A DNA stretch of 64,000 nucleotides from Nakamurella alba (GTDB taxonomy: Bacteria > Actinomycetota > Actinomycetes > Mycobacteriales > Nakamurellaceae), in contig NZ_WLYK01000005.1 of assembly GCF_009707545.1 (NCBI RefSeq), positions 620,001 to 684,000 of the forward strand. Direction: 5' to 3'. Positions 41,501 through 48,055 of the stretch are shown piece by piece (positions within the stretch are counted from its first letter, which is position 1; each line of letters begins with the position of its first letter). The position numbers and the translations under genes were made by a program. A model generated the notes under the pieces. That model searched no databases, had not been told where the DNA came from, and saw only the letters and a program-made list of their open reading frames with translations.

Positions 41501-43128
41501 CCGTCCGGTGCGGCCGGATCGGCGAGCGACAGCCCGGTGAACCGGCCCCGGTCCGATTCGATCAGCAGCTGGTACCCACCGGTGTGCGAGATCCGCTGCA
41601 GCACACCGGTGTCGCCGTAGCCGAAGACGATGCGGTTGTCGTGGGCATCCCTGATGTGCTCGATCCGGCCGTCGCCCGCGTCGTCGAGGTCGGCCAGCCG
41701 GCGGGTGACCAGCTCGATCGGGTCGGTGAGGTCCCAGCCGTCACGTAGCCGGGTCAGCGCCCAGCGCCGGATCCCCCAGCGCGCGATCCGGCTCTCACCC
41801 TCGGTCAGCGTGAGCGCGTCCTCGAAGAGCAGCGCACCGCCGTCCTCGGTGAGGAAGAGCAGATCGTCGCCGGCGCCGCGGACCAGGCGCTGGTCCAGCG
41901 TGGACGCCCAGGAGGGGCCGAAACCGCCGCCCCAGCGGTACGAACTGAGGTGGGTGCGGCGCAGGACCAGCGGCAGTACCCCGGGGAGGGTGAGATCGGT
42001 GTGCGACAGTAGCATGTCGCCGGACACGACATCGATCGGATCGCCGCAGGCGGTGCGGTCGCCCAGCGGGGTCCGCGTCGTGGGGGATCCGGCACCGGTG
42101 TCGCCGGCCCGCCCGCCGCGACCGCCGCGACCGCCGCGGGCACCCAACGCGCCGAGTCCGACCACCATGGCCAGGTCCGCGGGTGAGGCCTCGCCGGTGG
42201 CGACCTGGTAGGAGGTGACGGCGATGTCGGCGCCCATGGCGATCTTCGCGGCACGCACCCCGGGTATCAGTCCCAGTGCGTCCAGCCCGATCTGGGTCCA
42301 GGAGCCCTCACCGGTGGCCAGTTTGACGGCCACGTCGATACCGATGGCCGCGGCGCCGGTGACCAGGGCGATGGGTCCCATGATCGGCGCGAGCCCGGGG
42401 ATCAGGGCCAGCACGCCGGCGATGCCGGAGATGGTCTTGAGGACGGAGGAGATGGCGGTGAGCACGTCGGCGTGCTCGGCGATCCAGTCGCCGACGTTCG
42501 AGCACAGCGAGTCGAACCAACCCGGCGGATCCTCGAAACGCATCCCCTTCGCCTCGTTGATCTTCGAGACGCAGGTGTCCACCGCGCTGCGGTGCTTGCT
42601 CTGGATGCCGTTGGCGGCGTCGATGGTGCCTTGCAGTGCCGCCTGCTTCGCGCTGAGATCCGCGGTGGCACCGGAGGTCTGCGGTTGGTAGGTGTCCGTC
42701 GGCATGGTCTCGCCGGGCTTGAGCAGCTTCTCCGCCTCGGCCTGCGCGGTGGCGTGCTGGGAATCCGCGGTCTGCGCGTGCGAGACGGCGGTCTGTGCGC
42801 CGGAGACCGCATCGCTCTGCTCGTCCCGGTCCGCCGCCAGGCTCGACAGCTGCGACTGCAGGGACTCCAGCGTGTCGGCGTAGGTGGTGAGTGCGGAGGC
42901 GACCATCGACCACGCCTCGCTGGTGGTCTCCAGGTTCGGCGGGAGGTCGTCGGACATCTGCGAGCGGTAGGTGTCGGCCTCGTCGCCGACGAACTCGCTG
43001 GAGTCCAGGCCGCGGATGTCCGAGGCCGCGGTCGACGTGTCGGTGGAGAACCCGCTCCACTTCGTTGCCGAGGAACGGATTTCACCCGGCGAACCACCGA
43101 GGACGAACGGATCTCCCAACCTGCTCAC
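38512..43128 (-). CDS. T7SS-linked RHS-repeat polymorphic toxin with deaminase-like C-terminus
   Basis: About 1538 aa. The N-terminus (about residues 1-240) is a helical WXG/T7SS-substrate-like region (RLGDPFVLGGSPGEIRSSA..., coiled-coil helices). A hydrophobic glycine-rich stretch follows (about 245-300). The RHS shell then runs with many YD/RHS repeats to RYYDPETARFTTPDPMGL and DPSGLKC. The last about 145 residues form the toxin: VGHAEQTILSHL (H-A-E) and SRNVCESTCAPLI (C-x3-C) match the zinc site of the cytidine-deaminase superfamily. RHS proteins encapsulate such toxins. The GTG at 43128 is chosen to begin at the conserved RLGDPF; an ATG at 43191 is possible. It sits in the type VII locus with a cognate immunity gene. 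Confidence 0.85.
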   Translation of the reverse strand: MSRLGDPFVLGGSPGEIRSSATKWSGFSTDTSTAASDIRGLDSSEFVGDEADTYRSQMSDDLPPNLETTSEAWSMVASALTTYADTLESLQSQLSSLAADRDEQSDAVSGAQTAVSHAQTADSQHATAQAEAEKLLKPGETMPTDTYQPQTSGATADLSAKQAALQGTIDAANGIQSKHRSAVDTCVSKINEAKGMRFEDPPGWFDSLCSNVGDWIAEHADVLTAISSVLKTISGIAGVLALIPGLAPIMGPIALVTGAAAIGIDVAVKLATGEGSWTQIGLDALGLIPGVRAAKIAMGADIAVTSYQVATGEASPADLAMVVGLGALGARGGRGGRGGRAGDTGAGSPTTRTPLGDRTACGDPIDVVSGDMLLSHTDLTLPGVLPLVLRRTHLSSYRWGGGFGPSWASTLDQRLVRGAGDDLLFLTEDGGALLFEDALTLTEGESRIARWGIRRWALTRLRDGWDLTDPIELVTRRLADLDDAGDGRIEHIRDAHDNRIVFGYGDTGVLQRISHTGGYQLLIESDRGRFTGLSLADPAAPDGMTRVLSYGHGLRGLASIVNSSGLPLRLHYDDQARIVRWDDRNGIWYEYLYDEQSRCIRTAGRGRVLSYAFSYGLGRTTVTDSTGAVSVYEFNEDGQITRVVDPLHRITSYLRDSFDRLLMRTDAEGRTTQFVLDDLGRMLEVVHPDGSTVRIERDAHGRPVRTTDAEGQHHLSAFDKNGSLISETTPAGATSISEYAPTGAVSAAINALGDRVEIDTDAAGRIVAVTDALGRTSSYAYDAFGRQVLLVDPAGARTVTEWSVEGRPLRRTGPDGAQWVWAWDPEGNLLSRTDPAQGRTEYENGIFDLPVSRTDPSGARYLFAYDTELRLTTVTDPAGRRWRYVYDAAGQVVAETDFDGRTVGYTHDAVGRPTALTDARGETTGFAYDLAGDLVSRSTSAGTVHYRYDRRGSLIGADSGSVTVALTRDPAGRVIAETVNGRTVASTFDAAGRRTGTTLPSGRTSTRVRDATGRTVALGTAGREIRFGIDDAGRETRREFDAGAVLDSSYDIAGRRTAQAAGRHGDASGGPEMLTAREFRYRADGTPTGVHDRITGVARDYLLDPAGRVQRVDAAGWTEGYRYDGAGNITDLAFSMSAGAMPVPDGLMDAGGTREYDGTRVVRSGRHRYAYDADGRLVSRSTTRLSAKPAVTHFDYDAEDRLVGVRPTDGSTWTYTYDMFGRRLSKQQRGVDGTDGARTEFVWDGPTLVEQISTAADGTVTVTGWDYADDGLVPVAQHIARGGSDEFDAVVTDPVGTPTELVAEDGRSIRWRAPQATLWGSPLVPDPTTDPDRPNCPIRFAGQYADPESGLNYNRYRYYDPETARFTTPDPMGLQPAPDPHRYVDNPLREVDPSGLKCQDVAAGLQTRAADLQSQRERPWLVRNGTTAVVQVRHTETGEVRTLIATEAPTMPRTWEGQLRDGEQYVDGVGHAEQTILSHLDGSPEWSPTAGGTSRNVCESTCAPLITGSGGQTGGPTFPGVTTGELAKTPHRMFWWPS

Positions 43129-43353
43129 CGCTTTCGCACCGGGCACCGGTGAAGGTGCCACCCCGACCGTGCGCTCGTCGGCGCACGACATGCTCGGGGG
43201 CGGACCGGTGCACGCACCGACCCGCCCCCTGGTACCGCTGTCCTGCCGACGTCGGTCCCACCCCTGGAACCCTGATGACGTCGGAGGTCTCGTCGGCCGT
43301 CCGCGACGGCCGTGTGCCGCACCCGCGCTCTCGCGACCGGGGCGGCGGCCCGA

Positions 43354-43653
43354 TCAGTGCGCGGACAGCGCGCCGCGCACCTGACCGCGCATGTCCTTGA
43401 CGGACGAGGTGTTCTTGCCCAGCGCCGAGTTCACGGCGGTGAGGATCTCCTGGACGGTGGTGGCGGCGGAGTCCCACTTGGACTGGATCCCCGCGTACAC
43501 CTCCATCTCGTCGCCGTCCCACGACGACTTCACGCTGGTCACGAAGCCGCCGAGGTCGCTCAGCGACGACTCGAGGCCCGAGATGACCGACGCCAGGTCG
43601 CCGGCGGCGGCCTCCGCGGTCGCCTCGTTGTACGAGAACACTCCTGCACCCAT
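43354..43653 (-). CDS. WXG100-family protein (first of a pair)
   Basis: A 99-aa helical-hairpin protein. Helix 1 is NEATAEAAAGDLASVISGLESSL, the turn SSWDGDEME sits where WXG occurs (W-D-G), and helix 2 runs VYAGIQSKWDSAATTVQEIL. The size and W-x-G motif define ESAT-6-like proteins, the dimeric substrates or chaperones of ESX secretion. It lies between the RHS toxin and a second WXG100 gene on the same strand, so it may help export the toxin. Confidence 0.85.
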   Translation of the reverse strand: MGAGVFSYNEATAEAAAGDLASVISGLESSLSDLGGFVTSVKSSWDGDEMEVYAGIQSKWDSAATTVQEILTAVNSALGKNTSSVKDMRGQVRGALSAH

Positions 43654-43797
43654 GCCTGTACTTCCTTCCGCTACGGATCTGCGACGCAGCCGGGAGCCGA
43701 TCGGTTCCCGGCACGCCGGAGAAGTTTCTGGAGATCGTTCGCCCAGGTCACCGGGCGTCCGGTACTGCTGACCGTGTGCGCCCCCCGGCGCGCCGGG

Positions 43798-44133
43798 TCA
43801 CCAGTTGAACTTGGCCGACTCCCACGAGGCGCCGCTCATGGTGGCGTTCATCTCGTCGGTCTGCTGCTGCTCGTACTGGTCGTACAGGCCGCCGGCGTTC
43901 TTGACGTTGCCCTTGATGGACGCCAGTGCGGAGTTCAGGTCCTTCATCGCCGCGTTCCAGGCGGCGGTCAGCGCCTCCCAGGACGTGTACGAGGTGCCCT
44001 GCCACTCCGAGGGCAGGTCCTCGATGGCCGAGATGAACGCCTGTGCCTGCGCATTCATCGACGACTCGGCCGTCTCCAGGTTCGATGCGTGCTTGTTGAC
44101 CGAATCCTCGCGTACCGCGAACTTCGGACCCAT
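43798..44133 (-). CDS. WXG100-family protein (second of a pair)
   Basis: A 111-aa ESAT-6-like protein: helix 1 NKHASNLETAESSMNAQAQAF, the turn SEWQGTSYTSW (W-Q-G), helix 2 EALTAAWNAAMKDLNSAL, and a C-terminal tail ending SWESAKFNW. GTGAGGGA precedes the ATG at 44133; the frame extending to 44313 has no similarity. It is probably the heterodimer partner of the protein at 43354-43653 and the first gene of the WXG-WXG-RHS-immunity set. Confidence 0.85.
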   Translation of the reverse strand: MGPKFAVREDSVNKHASNLETAESSMNAQAQAFISAIEDLPSEWQGTSYTSWEALTAAWNAAMKDLNSALASIKGNVKNAGGLYDQYEQQQTDEMNATMSGASWESAKFNW

Positions 44134-44218
44134 GTCCCTCACCCCGATCTCGGTTGCGGTGGTCGGCCCCGACGGCCGGCTCCGGGCAGACACTAACCCC
44201 GCGAGGGTGTTCCGCGTC

Positions 44219-44314
44219 GGGAGTTGTCCACAACGGTGCAGAACTCCCCGTTCGGCCCAGCGTTCGTCGCCCGCACGGGGGATGAAAGTCCTTGTGGAGG
44301 CGTGTTTGTCCACA
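44219..44314. promoter_or_regulatory. Upstream region of the WXG/RHS set with two TTGTCCACA boxes and a hairpin
   Basis: Between the WXG100 gene and the MinD-like gene lie two exact TTGTCCACA nonamers (44224-44232 and 44306-44314). The first is inside an inverted repeat GGGAGTT/AACTCCC (44219-44225 and 44242-44248). TTGTCCACA is the form of the DnaA box used by high-GC actinobacteria. A third copy is at 45294-45302. A regulatory role is inference. Confidence 0.4.
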
Positions 44315-44400
44315 TCTGTCCGGATCGCCGGTTGTGCATGGGTCGGATGTGCTACGAGAGGCGTTGCTGTGCAGTGACTGTGCGGCGCGCCAGTGCGTGC

Positions 44401-45303
44401 TCAGCCGGCGGCGGACGCGATACGGAGCGCGGTCACCAGGTCACGCCGCGCGAGGTTGTCGAGGCGTCCGCCGGACAGCGCCGCCGAACGGCGGAGGTGA
44501 TGGGTCGGGACCGGGGCCCGGAACGCACGTGCGGTCGAGGCGCGCCCACCGACCAGTACCACCGACAGCCCGACCGGCCGGTCCCGCCCCGGGGTGCGGG
44601 CGATCCGGTCCCGGAGCACCTCGATCGATCGCGCCGCGTCGTCGTCGGCCCGGGCGGTGAGCACCAGATGGTCGGCGACGCGCAGGATGCCGTGCAGGAC
44701 GGGTGCGCCGACCCCGGCCGGGCCGTCGACGACGACCAGGTCGGCCCGGTGCGGCAGGGCCTGCAGCGTGTGTTCGAGCTGCTGGGGAGCCACGGGTGCG
44801 CTACCGGGCGGGAGTGCGAGCACCGGGATCGCGGTGTCCGGGGTCAGTGCCGTCCGCAGGACGGCGCGCGGCAGCGGGGCGCCGCGAGGGTGGGCCAGCA
44901 GCCGGTCCCACCGGCCGGGCGAACCGGTCCCGGCGAGCAGCTCGCCGACGGACCGGGATCCCGCCGGGGCCGGTCCGCCGGCGTCCAGCAGCACCACGCG
45001 ACGCCGGGTCCAGCCCGACCATGCGAGCCCGATCAGCGCCGCCACCGTGCTGCGTCCGGACCCCTGTCCGGCGCCGAGGACCGCAACGGTGCGCAGCGGT
45101 CCGGGCCGTGGTCGGCGGAGATCGTCGACAGCGGCGGTGAAGTCGTCCACGTGCAGGGCCAGCGCCGGGTCGATCGCGGCGCGGGTCACCGCGGCCCATT
45201 TGGTCTGCACGTGCTCCACCGCCTCTCGTCGCCGTTCGCTGGTTGCGTCCCATCCTGCCCTGCGTCGGTGCGGTCGTGGGTGCCCCGGGGGAGTTGTCCA
45301 CAC
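44401..45303 (-). CDS. MinD/ParA-like P-loop ATPase of the type VII locus
   Basis: A 300-aa protein with a deviant Walker A region GAGQGSGRSTVAALIG (about residues 77-92; the final GK(S/T) Lys is Arg), RRVVLLDAGG as the A' strand, and ADLVVVDGPAGVGAPV as Walker B. The fold is that of the SIMIBI MinD/ParA class, members of which (EspI, for example) accompany ESX loci and can regulate secretion. Replacement of the P-loop Lys by Arg may weaken ATPase activity. The GTG at 45303 gives the full frame; GTG codons about 30 residues downstream are possible starts. Confidence 0.72.
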   Translation of the reverse strand: MWTTPPGHPRPHRRRAGWDATSERRREAVEHVQTKWAAVTRAAIDPALALHVDDFTAAVDDLRRPRPGPLRTVAVLGAGQGSGRSTVAALIGLAWSGWTRRRVVLLDAGGPAPAGSRSVGELLAGTGSPGRWDRLLAHPRGAPLPRAVLRTALTPDTAIPVLALPPGSAPVAPQQLEHTLQALPHRADLVVVDGPAGVGAPVLHGILRVADHLVLTARADDDAARSIEVLRDRIARTPGRDRPVGLSVVLVGGRASTARAFRAPVPTHHLRRSAALSGGRLDNLARRDLVTALRIASAAG

Positions 45304-45399
45304 AGTTCCGTCGACCTGCCCCGCGGGAGCGGCGGCGGGGGTAGCGTCCCCACGGGTCGGGTGGCGCTGTCGGGGTGCCGCCGGAAGGGAGACGTGACG

Positions 45400-45702
45400 A
45401 TGACCGACTATGCGAAGTACCCGTACGCGACGCTGCAGAGCCTCGGGTCCAATCTCACCGGGATCAGTGAGACGGTGTCCTCGTCGTCGAAGGGCTCCTA
45501 CGACGTGTCCGGGCTCAGCGGCGACCAGGGCGACATCAGCAACGCCCTCGGCGATTTCCGCGACGAGTGGGAGGCCAGCGTCGACAAGCTCGGCGAGAGC
45601 ATCGGCGGCTACGGCGAACTCACCACCCAGATCGGCGACATGTCGCAGGGTCTGGACCAGGCGCTGGCCGACGCGATGAACCCGGGTGCGACGTCGGCGT
45701 GA
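45400..45702 (+). CDS. WXG100-like small ESX protein
   Basis: A 100-aa helical protein (YATLQSLGSNLTGISETVSSS, then ISNALGDFRDEWEASVDKLGESIGGYGELTTQIGDMS). The length, hydrophobic heptads and position next to T7SS genes indicate an ESAT-6-like protein, although the turn motif is not a clear W-x-G. GGAAGGGA precedes the ATG; GTG at 45394 is an alternative. It starts a plus-strand three-gene set in which each gene overlaps the next by 4 bp. Confidence 0.75.
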   Translation: MTDYAKYPYATLQSLGSNLTGISETVSSSSKGSYDVSGLSGDQGDISNALGDFRDEWEASVDKLGESIGGYGELTTQIGDMSQGLDQALADAMNPGATSA

Positions 45703-46493
45703 GGATCGGAGAACTGCCGGCCGAGCACGTCGAGCTCGACCCGGCCGCGCCCCGGCCGCCGTTCCCGTTGTGGATGCGGCTGCCGGCCGAGTGGTCGCTA
45801 CTGGACACGAATCCCGCGACCTGGCAGCGCAGCGCGGAGGAGTTGGTGCGTACCTCGTTCGGCGGCGGGAAGCTGCCGGCGGCCGAACGTCGCGGGGTGC
45901 TGTCGGTGCTGGAGGACCTGGTCGCCGACTGCCAGCGCGCGGGCAGCGCGCTCAACCTGGTGACCGTCGGGCGGCTGAAGGCCGGCACCGCGTTCAGTGC
46001 GGGGATCCATGTCGCCTTCGCCGGTGACGAGCGGCCGGCCACCCTCGGCCGGGTGCAGGACGTGCTGAGCCGGTCGGGCACCACCACCGAGATCGGCACC
46101 GCGAGCGGGCCGGCGTTGCTGCACCGGGACCGCAGCACCATGGTGGTACCCGGCACCGCGACCATCGCCGCGCTCACCAACCTGCAGATCTTCCTCCCCT
46201 TCGCCGGGACCACGTGGACCGCCGTGCTGTCGACCTCGTCGGCGTTCGACGAACTGACGCCCCGGCTGGAAGCCCTCGTCCGCGAGATGGCGGCCGGGAT
46301 CCGGCGCACCGCAACGGATGCGGACGGCTCGGATGGTGTCGCCGTGGACGGTGTCGAGCCGGCTGGTGACGGCTCGGGCGAGGCCGGGTCGGACCTTGCC
46401 GGCGCGGTTCCGGACGCCGGCGGGCCGGGAGAGCCGATGGTGGAGCGGGCGATCGGGGCCCCGGTGGCCGAGCGGCCGGGAGCGGCGTCGTGA
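45699..46493 (+). CDS. Type VII secretion-associated protein, unknown function
   Basis: A 264-aa soluble protein. The first about 200 residues look folded (FPLWMRLPAEWSLLDTNPATW, GVLSVLEDLVADCQRAG, LVTVGRLKAGTAFSAGIHVAF, MVVPGTATIAALTNLQIFLPF, WTAVLSTSSAFDEL). The rest is an acidic Gly/Ala-rich tail. No known domain was recognised. The central beta-rich part, with two similar halves, resembles EspG/ESX-associated chaperone-like proteins only in its context. The GTG overlaps the stop of the WXG gene (GTGA) and its stop overlaps the next start. Confidence 0.72.
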   Translation: MRIGELPAEHVELDPAAPRPPFPLWMRLPAEWSLLDTNPATWQRSAEELVRTSFGGGKLPAAERRGVLSVLEDLVADCQRAGSALNLVTVGRLKAGTAFSAGIHVAFAGDERPATLGRVQDVLSRSGTTTEIGTASGPALLHRDRSTMVVPGTATIAALTNLQIFLPFAGTTWTAVLSTSSAFDELTPRLEALVREMAAGIRRTATDADGSDGVAVDGVEPAGDGSGEAGSDLAGAVPDAGGPGEPMVERAIGAPVAERPGAAS

Positions 46494-46699
46494 CCAGCAC
46501 CCGGGCCCGGATCATCCTGCAGGCGCACGCCACCCGTACCGCGACCGCGTTGGCCCTGCTGCTGCACGGCCGGGACCGCGGTCCGCGGGACCTGCGCAAG
46601 CCGCTGGGGGCTGTCATCGGCAGCGTGATCATCGCGGTGGTCATCGTGATCGCCGTGGCCGTCGGGACCAGGGTCGGAGCGATGCTCGACGCCCGATAG
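46490..46699 (+). CDS. 69-aa single-pass membrane protein of the type VII locus
   Basis: The GTG at 46490 overlaps the previous stop by 4 bp. Residues 1-38 are basic and helical (RARIILQAHATRTATALALL, then RDLRKPLG), 39-62 form a membrane helix (GAVIGSVIIAVVIVIAVAVG), and 7 residues follow. The topology (basic cytoplasmic part, one helix) is like the N-terminus of EccB, whose large extracellular part is missing here. It may be an EccB remnant or an independent small subunit; both are inference. A long repeat array follows. Confidence 0.65.
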   Translation: MTSTRARIILQAHATRTATALALLLHGRDRGPRDLRKPLGAVIGSVIIAVVIVIAVAVGTRVGAMLDAR

Positions 46700-46799
46700 G
46701 GCTCGGCGCGACCGGGCGCTGGTGGGCTCGGCGCGACCGGGGCTCGATACCGTTCGGGCAGCTGTGTCAGGGCCCCCGACAGCTGGGCCAGGCTCGTCG

Positions 46800-47620
46800 T
46801 CAATGGTGCACCGGCGCGGCCCGCTGTTGTTGACGCCCAACGGTTGTCCGACGTCCGGGCGCGGCTCCGGATCGGGGACCTTTTCCGTCGGGGAGCGATG
46901 GTTCCGGTCCCCGATTCCTTCGGCGCGGCAGCGCACCGTTCGATGCCGATGCCGATGCCGATGCCGATGCCGATGCCGATGGCGATGGCGATGGCGATGC
47001 CGATGCCGATGCCGATGGCGATGCCGATGCCGATGGGCGGCGTGGCGAGGTTCGCTGTTGTTGGCACCCAACGGTTGCCCCGCCACTGGGCGCTCCGGAT
47101 CGGTGTCGGATCGGGGACTTTTTCCGTCGCTGGGCGATGGTTTCGGTCCCCGATTCCTTCGGCGCGGCAGCGCACCGTTCGATGCTGATGGCGGTGTGGC
47201 GAGGTTCGCTGTTGTTGGTACCCAACGATCGTCGGACGGCCGATGCGCGGCTCCGGATCGGGGACCTTTTCCGTCGCTGGGCGATGGTTACGGTCCCCGA
47301 TCCGTGCGGCGGCAGCGCCCCGTCCGATGCCGATGGGCGGTGTGGCGAAGTCCGCTGTTGGTGACGCCTAACGGTGGTCCGACTTCCGGGTGCGCGGCTC
47401 AGGATCGGGGACCTTCTCGGTCGCGGGGCGATGGTTGCGGTCCTCGATTCCTACGGTGCCAGCCGCCGAAGGGCTCGTCGCCGATGGGGCAGCGGGGCGG
47501 GTCCGCTGTTGTCGCCGCCGCGGCTGCACAATGTCCGCGGGTGGTTCCTGAATGGGGACCCTTTCCGTCGCAGGGCGATGGTTCCGGTCCCTGATGTCCC
47601 AGGCCGACAGTGATCGCGGT
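46800..47620 (+). repeat. Repeat family R2, array of five units with a 147-bp period (locus 2)
   Basis: Palindromic cores GGGGACC...CGGTCCCC start at 46873, 47113, 47260, 47407 and 47554. The last four are exactly 147 bp apart. The first interval is 240 bp because a hexanucleotide microsatellite is inserted. Units also share GCTGTTGTTGG(C/T)(A)CCCAACG-like and CGATTCCTTCGGCGCGGCAG blocks to varying degrees. Because 147 is a multiple of 3, long open frames cross the array, but they are repetitive Arg-rich translations and are not taken as genes. Confidence 0.9.
46942..47037. repeat. Hexanucleotide microsatellite (GATGCC/GATGGC)
   Basis: Fifteen consecutive GATGCC or GATGGC units (46942-47031) are followed by a degenerate GATGGG. 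The other R2 units carry only one or two such hexamers at the equivalent place, so this copy has expanded by about 90 bp. Confidence 0.92.
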
Positions 47621-47705
47621 GCGGGCCGGCGAGCACCGACCATGCGCCACGGCGTCACGCTGCGGCGTGCGTAGGAGAGAACCAATGGAGATCTCCGCTA
47701 GACAT

Positions 47706-47728
47706 GTGACCATATGGTCACCTATCTT
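47706..47728 (+). promoter_or_regulatory. ArsR operator palindrome and -10 box
   Basis: GTGACCATATGGTCAC (47706-47721) is a perfect 16-bp palindrome. It is followed directly by TATCTT (47723-47728), which lies 6 nt before the GTG at 47735. This arrangement fits autorepression of a leaderless ArsR operon. Confidence 0.7.
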
Positions 47729-47734
47729 GAATGC

Positions 47735-48055
47735 GTGACCGACGACGGCCTGGTGTTCAAGGCGCTCGCCGATCCCACCCGCCGTCTCCTGTTGGACCGG
47801 CTCTTCGAGCGCGACGGCCGCACGCTCGGAGACCTCGAGTCCGGGACGGAGATGACCCGGTTCGGGGTGGCCAAGCACCTGCGTCTGCTGGAGGACGCCG
47901 GTCTGGTGGTCACCCGGCGGTCCGGGCGGGAGAAGCTGCACTACCTCAACCCCGTGCCGATCCGGCAGATCCACGACCGCTGGCTCGACAAGTTCACCAG
48001 CGGAACAGCTTCCGCGCTCCTCGATCTCAAAGCCCACCTGGAGGAACCGTCATGA
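47735..48055 (+). CDS. ArsR-family regulator (paired with AHSA1 gene)
   Basis: A 106-aa winged-helix protein: VFKALADPTRRLLLDRLFERDGRTL, MTRFGVAKHLRLLEDAGLV (recognition helix) and REKLHYLNPVPIRQIHDRW. There is no alpha-3 or alpha-5 metal motif. It belongs to the ArsR group found next to SRPBCC/AHSA1 genes, whose effectors are mostly unknown. The GTG at 47735 is chosen because of the -10 box 6 nt upstream; an in-frame ATG at 47714 lies inside the operator. It overlaps the next gene by 4 bp. Confidence 0.85.
   Translation: MTDDGLVFKALADPTRRLLLDRLFERDGRTLGDLESGTEMTRFGVAKHLRLLEDAGLVVTRRSGREKLHYLNPVPIRQIHDRWLDKFTSGTASALLDLKAHLEEPS

Noticed and set aside
44219-45302. Chromosomal replication origin
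   Set aside because: Three DnaA-box-like nonamers are present, but dnaA, dnaN, recF or gyr genes and an AT-rich unwinding region are absent.
46722-47594. 290-aa open frame through the repeat array
   Set aside because: The frame stays open because the unit is 147 bp, a multiple of 3, in high-GC DNA. Its translation is Arg/Cys repeats with no ribosome-binding site.
46800-47620. CRISPR array
   Set aside because: The units are similar over their whole length with no unique spacers and are far longer than CRISPR repeats; no cas genes are near.
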